Shown one piece after another: positions 13,242 through 15,338 of a stretch of DNA of 15,338 bases (the stretch's first letter is position 1; each line of letters starts with the position of its first letter). The notes below the pieces were generated by a model. It made no database searches and was not told the origin of the DNA. It was given only the letters and a program-made list of their open reading frames with translations. The stretch lies in assembly GCA_964620645.1 (NCBI GenBank), contig CAZUHU010000083.1:1-15338 (forward strand), given 5' to 3'. Position numbers and translations under genes: made by a program. The DNA comes from Bog-950 sp964620645. Lineage in GTDB: Bacteria; Bacteroidota; Bacteroidia; Chitinophagales; LD1.

Positions 13242-13271
13242 AAAAACCTGCACGTGCTGATGCAGGTTTTT
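13242..13271 (-). terminator. Terminator or attenuator hairpin after the porP/sprF-family gene
   Basis: Arms aaaaacctgca (13242-13252) and tgcaggttttt (13261-13271) are perfect complements around an 8-base loop, with further T on the minus strand after the stem. It lies 27 bases past the porP stop and 34 bases before the OmpA-family ATG. No TAnnTTTG element is found in the short space after it, so it may be a partial terminator that lowers expression of the OmpA-family gene relative to porP. Confidence 0.75.
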
Positions 13272-13298
13272 ATTATTCATTAAATTACCCGTTAGCAA

Positions 13299-14372
13299 TT
13301 AGAATCTGCGGCTTGGTAATGATTTGTTCGCTTTGAACGACTTCACACTTTCTCCAATGTAAGCAATTGAAAGTTCGAAACCACCTTTGTTAATGGTTGA
13401 AGTTTTCAATGATGAGATGTTTACGTCATATGCAAAGCCTAAACGGAAGTTGCGGAACTCCACATTTGCCATAGGTATTACGGCATCAGGCGTGTTGCCA
13501 CCTACACGGAAGCGTGCGCCCAGACTAACGCTGTTATTGTTGCGGAATCCTGTATTAAAGTAGTAAGTAGCAGAAATACCCGGTAATAACTCCATAAAAG
13601 GACCCTGATACATAAACAGGAACTCAGGGCTTAAAGAAACTCTCTTCTTTTTATCCAGGAAAGCTTCAATGTTCAGATCGGCAGTAAATTTACGAGGGAT
13701 AACAGCCTTCTTGTTTTTCTCGTTGGTAAGTGTGTCGTAAACCAAAGATTGTTTTGGTTCAATAAGGTGGTAAGCACCAACGCCAACACCTAAACGCACT
13801 TTATCTTTAATGTTGGAACGCCAGTATAAACCTGCGTTAAAATCACCTTGAATCATACCGCGGTTAAAGCTTTCAACTGAAGCATTGGCCGGGGTAGCAT
13901 TGTGGCCAAGGAACTGGTCGCCAAAAAGAGGGTCTTCCACTCTTTTTTGAACAAAGGCGCCTTGTAAACCTACTGACAGGCGGTGCTCGCCCAATTTACC
14001 AAAGCCTTTGTGGTAAGCCACTGTAAGGTTAGCATTGGTTATAGATAAACCGGCCTGGCCGCTATGGTCGTTAAAGAAACCAACACCGATAGCTAATTTA
14101 TCCGTGCGCAGGTAGCCTTCTAACAAGCAAAAGTCAACATCGGCACCAAAGGTTTGGAAACCGTACTTTTGCCCCAGGGCACTGGTCCACTGATTACGGT
14201 AAATAGCTGCTAAACGGTAGCTGCCATCATAGTTACCTACCAATGAAGGGTTAAGCGTAGATGCCTGGGTATAGTATTGAGAGAAATGTAAATCCTGCGA
14301 ATTGGCTGTAAACGCTGCCAATGAAGCAATAGCCAAAAAAGTGCCTTTTGCGAAACGGGTAAAAAGACGCAT
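13299..14372 (-). CDS. PorP/SprF-family type IX secretion outer-membrane protein
   Basis: The 357-residue length is usual for this Bacteroidota family. Residues 1-26 are a signal peptide ending TANSQ. Directly after comes the family hallmark DLHFSQYY (27-34), then LNPSLVGNYDGSYRLAAIYRNQW (40-62), a pattern typical of PorP/SprF. The rest alternates amphipathic strands with Gly and aromatic residues (LAIGVGFFNDHSGQAGLSI, HRLSVGLQGAFVQKR, VRLGVGVGAYHLIEP), as in an outer-membrane beta-barrel. SprF of Flavobacterium johnsoniae is needed to export the adhesin SprB, and paralogues are commonly encoded beside large adhesins with type B sorting tails. Here the adhesin follows two genes downstream, so this is probably its dedicated partner; that pairing is inference. 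I leave the symbol blank because several paralogues usually exist per genome. The ATG at 14372 sits a short leader after a good promoter. Confidence 0.92.
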   Translation of the reverse strand: MRLFTRFAKGTFLAIASLAAFTANSQDLHFSQYYTQASTLNPSLVGNYDGSYRLAAIYRNQWTSALGQKYGFQTFGADVDFCLLEGYLRTDKLAIGVGFFNDHSGQAGLSITNANLTVAYHKGFGKLGEHRLSVGLQGAFVQKRVEDPLFGDQFLGHNATPANASVESFNRGMIQGDFNAGLYWRSNIKDKVRLGVGVGAYHLIEPKQSLVYDTLTNEKNKKAVIPRKFTADLNIEAFLDKKKRVSLSPEFLFMYQGPFMELLPGISATYYFNTGFRNNNSVSLGARFRVGGNTPDAVIPMANVEFRNFRLGFAYDVNISSLKTSTINKGGFELSIAYIGESVKSFKANKSLPSRRF

Positions 14373-14402
14373 AGTGTCAGGTGTTTGTTAGTGAATCGGT
14401 TT

Positions 14403-14432
14403 CAAATTTATGAAAGGTTTTCATTCAACCAA
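14403..14432 (-). promoter_or_regulatory. Bacteroidota-type promoter for the porP/sprF-family gene
   Basis: On the minus strand TTG (14432-14430) is followed after 19 bases by TAAATTTG (14410-14403), matching TAnnTTTG exactly. The predicted start gives a leader of about 25 bases before ATG 14372. An A-tract lies about 20 bases upstream of the TTG. The transcript would include porP and, by readthrough of the hairpin, the OmpA-family gene. Confidence 0.68.
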
Positions 14433-14442
14433 GAATTTAACC

Positions 14443-14467
14443 TCTGAAAGAATTTTTTTTTTTCAGA
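14443..14467. repeat. T11 homopolymer inside an inverted repeat, just upstream of the porP promoter
   Basis: There is a run of eleven T at 14453-14463 (A11 on the transcribed side), flanked by tctgaaa (14443-14449) and tttcaga (14461-14467), a perfect 7-base inverted repeat sharing the last three T of the tract. It could act as an UP-element-like A-tract for the promoter, or change length by slippage. As a terminator it is weak because the stem is A/T-rich. Confidence 0.4.
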
Positions 14468-14692
14468 AAGGAAAAACAGGGTGATTTTCAAAGGCTTTTA
14501 ACCCTTAAAGGATGTTCAACTACTACCCGATTTTCCGGACTTTAATAAGCCCTACTGCACCATCCCAATACTTTAAAAACACGCACTTTTCAGCCCAATC
14601 TTTCACTAAACACTTACGCACGAGGGGCTAAAAGCAGATAAGTGTGCCGCATTTGTCCTTCTTAAACTGAAGGCAAAATAAGTATTTAATGC
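14468..14692. other. Intergenic stretch without a recognised gene
   Basis: I see no coding frame of useful length and no RNA gene here. The only structure is a weak 5-base stem, ccttc (14657-14661) with gaagg (14669-14673), about 20-35 bases past the stop of the 104-residue gene. It lacks a T-tract, so I do not call it a terminator. Confidence 0.5.
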
Positions 14693-15007
14693 TTAAGATA
14701 GCTTTTCTGCCAAAAAACCGCCTATTTCTTTTTCCACCTTCTTCATACCGCTCCAGGCAATAGCATACAATAATAATCCGCCGGCCAATCCTCTTAACAG
14801 TGTTGAAGGTATAGCACCATCAACGGTAATTAGTGTACCGTCCTTGATGCGCACCCATGCCCCATGCATGGCAGATTTGCGAACCTGTATATACTCAAAG
14901 CGGAATAAGGGGTTCTTCAATATCTCAACTTGGTATTGTGGAAACTGAGCCTGTAATAAAGCAAGCACATCAGTATAACCTACGTTTAGTTTAGATTGAA
15001 CTTTCAT
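14693..15007 (-). CDS. Small single-pass membrane protein of unknown function
   Basis: I do not recognise the 104-residue product. Residues 1-62 are a soluble, mixed-charge domain, including an aromatic/basic stretch (NPLFRFEYIQVRKSAMHGAW, 32-51) and a RIKDGTLITVDGAIPST turn. Residues 66-86 (IPSTLLRGLAGGLLLYAIAWS) form one likely membrane helix rich in Gly and Leu. A short charged tail, MKKVEKEIGGFLAEKL, follows and could form an amphipathic helix. There is no signal peptide, so an inner-membrane protein with a cytoplasmic N-domain is the simplest reading. It stands alone, 320 bases from porP and 51 bases after the sorting-tail gene, and nothing in the context gives its job. The start is an ATG with A/T-rich leader sequence (TATTTAAA) directly before it. 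Confidence 0.75.
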   Translation of the reverse strand: MKVQSKLNVGYTDVLALLQAQFPQYQVEILKNPLFRFEYIQVRKSAMHGAWVRIKDGTLITVDGAIPSTLLRGLAGGLLLYAIAWSGMKKVEKEIGGFLAEKLS

Positions 15008-15027
15008 TTTAAATATGAATTAGGCAA

Positions 15028-15035
15028 CAAGTATA
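15028..15035 (-). promoter_or_regulatory. Possible -7 element for the 104-residue protein gene
   Basis: TATACTTG on the minus strand differs from TAnnTTTG at one position and lies about 21 bases before the ATG. No convincing TTG is seen at the right distance upstream, and the gap to the preceding gene is only 51 bases, so readthrough from that gene is an equal possibility. Confidence 0.25.
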
Positions 15036-15058
15036 GAAATTTGGGCAGCGGAAAAAAA

Positions 15059-15338
15059 TTATTCCAACACAATCTTTTTAGTAACCGATTGCAAGTGGCT
15101 GCCAACTTTTAAAAAGTAAACTCCGCTGGGTAAACTATCCAATGCCACGTTACCGTAACCCGGTACTAAAGTTTTTAAAACCAGTTTACCGGTAACATCC
15201 CATAGTTCAGCAGCAATATCTTCATCGCTCGTCGAGTTTATCATACATTGCAATGAATTGCACTTTATATCTAATGTACCAGCCTGTTCAATAATGCCGG
15301 TGGAAGTATTCAGTATCTCCAGCGCCGAAGTATCAGTA
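15059..15338 (-). CDS. C-terminal end of a secreted protein with a T9SS type A sorting tail (5' end beyond window)
   Basis: The frame is open from the right edge to TAA at 15059, about 92 residues. The last 60 form a Por-type secretion tail: ELWDVTGKLVLKT, a gap, then LDSLPSGVYFLKVGS and VTKKIVLE at the terminus. The pattern D-x-x-G-K-x-V, LPSGVYFLK and K-K-I-V-L/K at the end is the known signature of cargo secreted by the type IX system and processed by PorU-type sortase. A TTG at 15253 has no claim to be the real start, since sense continues upstream of it (TSTGIIEQAGTLDIKCN). The functional part of the protein is out of view, so its role cannot be named. Confidence 0.9.
   Translation of the reverse strand, partial: TDTSALEILNTSTGIIEQAGTLDIKCNSLQCMINSTSDEDIAAELWDVTGKLVLKTLVPGYGNVALDSLPSGVYFLKVGSHLQSVTKKIVLE

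Noticed and set aside
14657..14673. Terminator after the 104-residue gene
   Set aside because: Only a 5-base stem without a T-tract; too weak to call.

Overview
The window comes from a member of the Bacteroidota (Flavobacteriia/Chitinophagia-type lifestyle). The evidence is a T9SS type A sorting tail, a PorP/SprF-family outer-membrane protein, a TPR-PD40-OmpA protein, a giant repeat adhesin with a Bacteroidota-specific N-terminal domain (FIENKGQW motif), and promoters of the Bacteroidota TTG/TAnnTTTG kind with no usable Shine-Dalgarno sequences. Every gene is on the minus strand, so transcription runs from right to left.

Layout in transcription order. At the right edge is the C-terminal end of a secreted protein with a type A (Por) sorting tail (15338-15059). 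Next is a 104-residue unrecognised membrane protein (15007-14693). A 320-bp gap follows, carrying a clear promoter and an A11 tract. Then comes a porP/sprF-family gene (14372-13299) with a terminator hairpin. Next is an OmpA-family gene (13207-10862) of the PorE-like type (TPR, PD40 propeller, two carboxypeptidase-regulatory-like domains, OmpA), split by one in-frame TAA at 12803-12805, followed by a strong terminator. A 428-bp gap then holds phased A-tracts, inverted repeats, a good promoter and a hairpin-forming leader. Finally, one giant open frame starts at 10433 and runs off the left edge, with 3477 codons in view and no stop.

The giant protein reads, from its N-terminus: signal peptide; DUF7948-type domain; a seven-bladed beta-propeller of the SBBP kind; a GEVED domain; seven two-domain Ig-like units with a period of 516-519 bp; and thirteen cadherin-like/tandem-95 domains. 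The last six of these form three 618-bp units. Its C-terminus, presumably with a T9SS sorting domain, lies outside the window.

The three main genes make a familiar Bacteroidota set: a large surface adhesin, the PorP/SprF-type outer-membrane partner that such adhesins use for T9SS export or surface attachment, and an OmpA-type protein that would tie the assembly to peptidoglycan. The most notable points are the nonsense codon in the OmpA partner and the constant/variable mosaic in the adhesin's 618-bp repeats, where the constant module keeps its protein sequence while the DNA drifts at synonymous sites. I found no wholly new kind of system.
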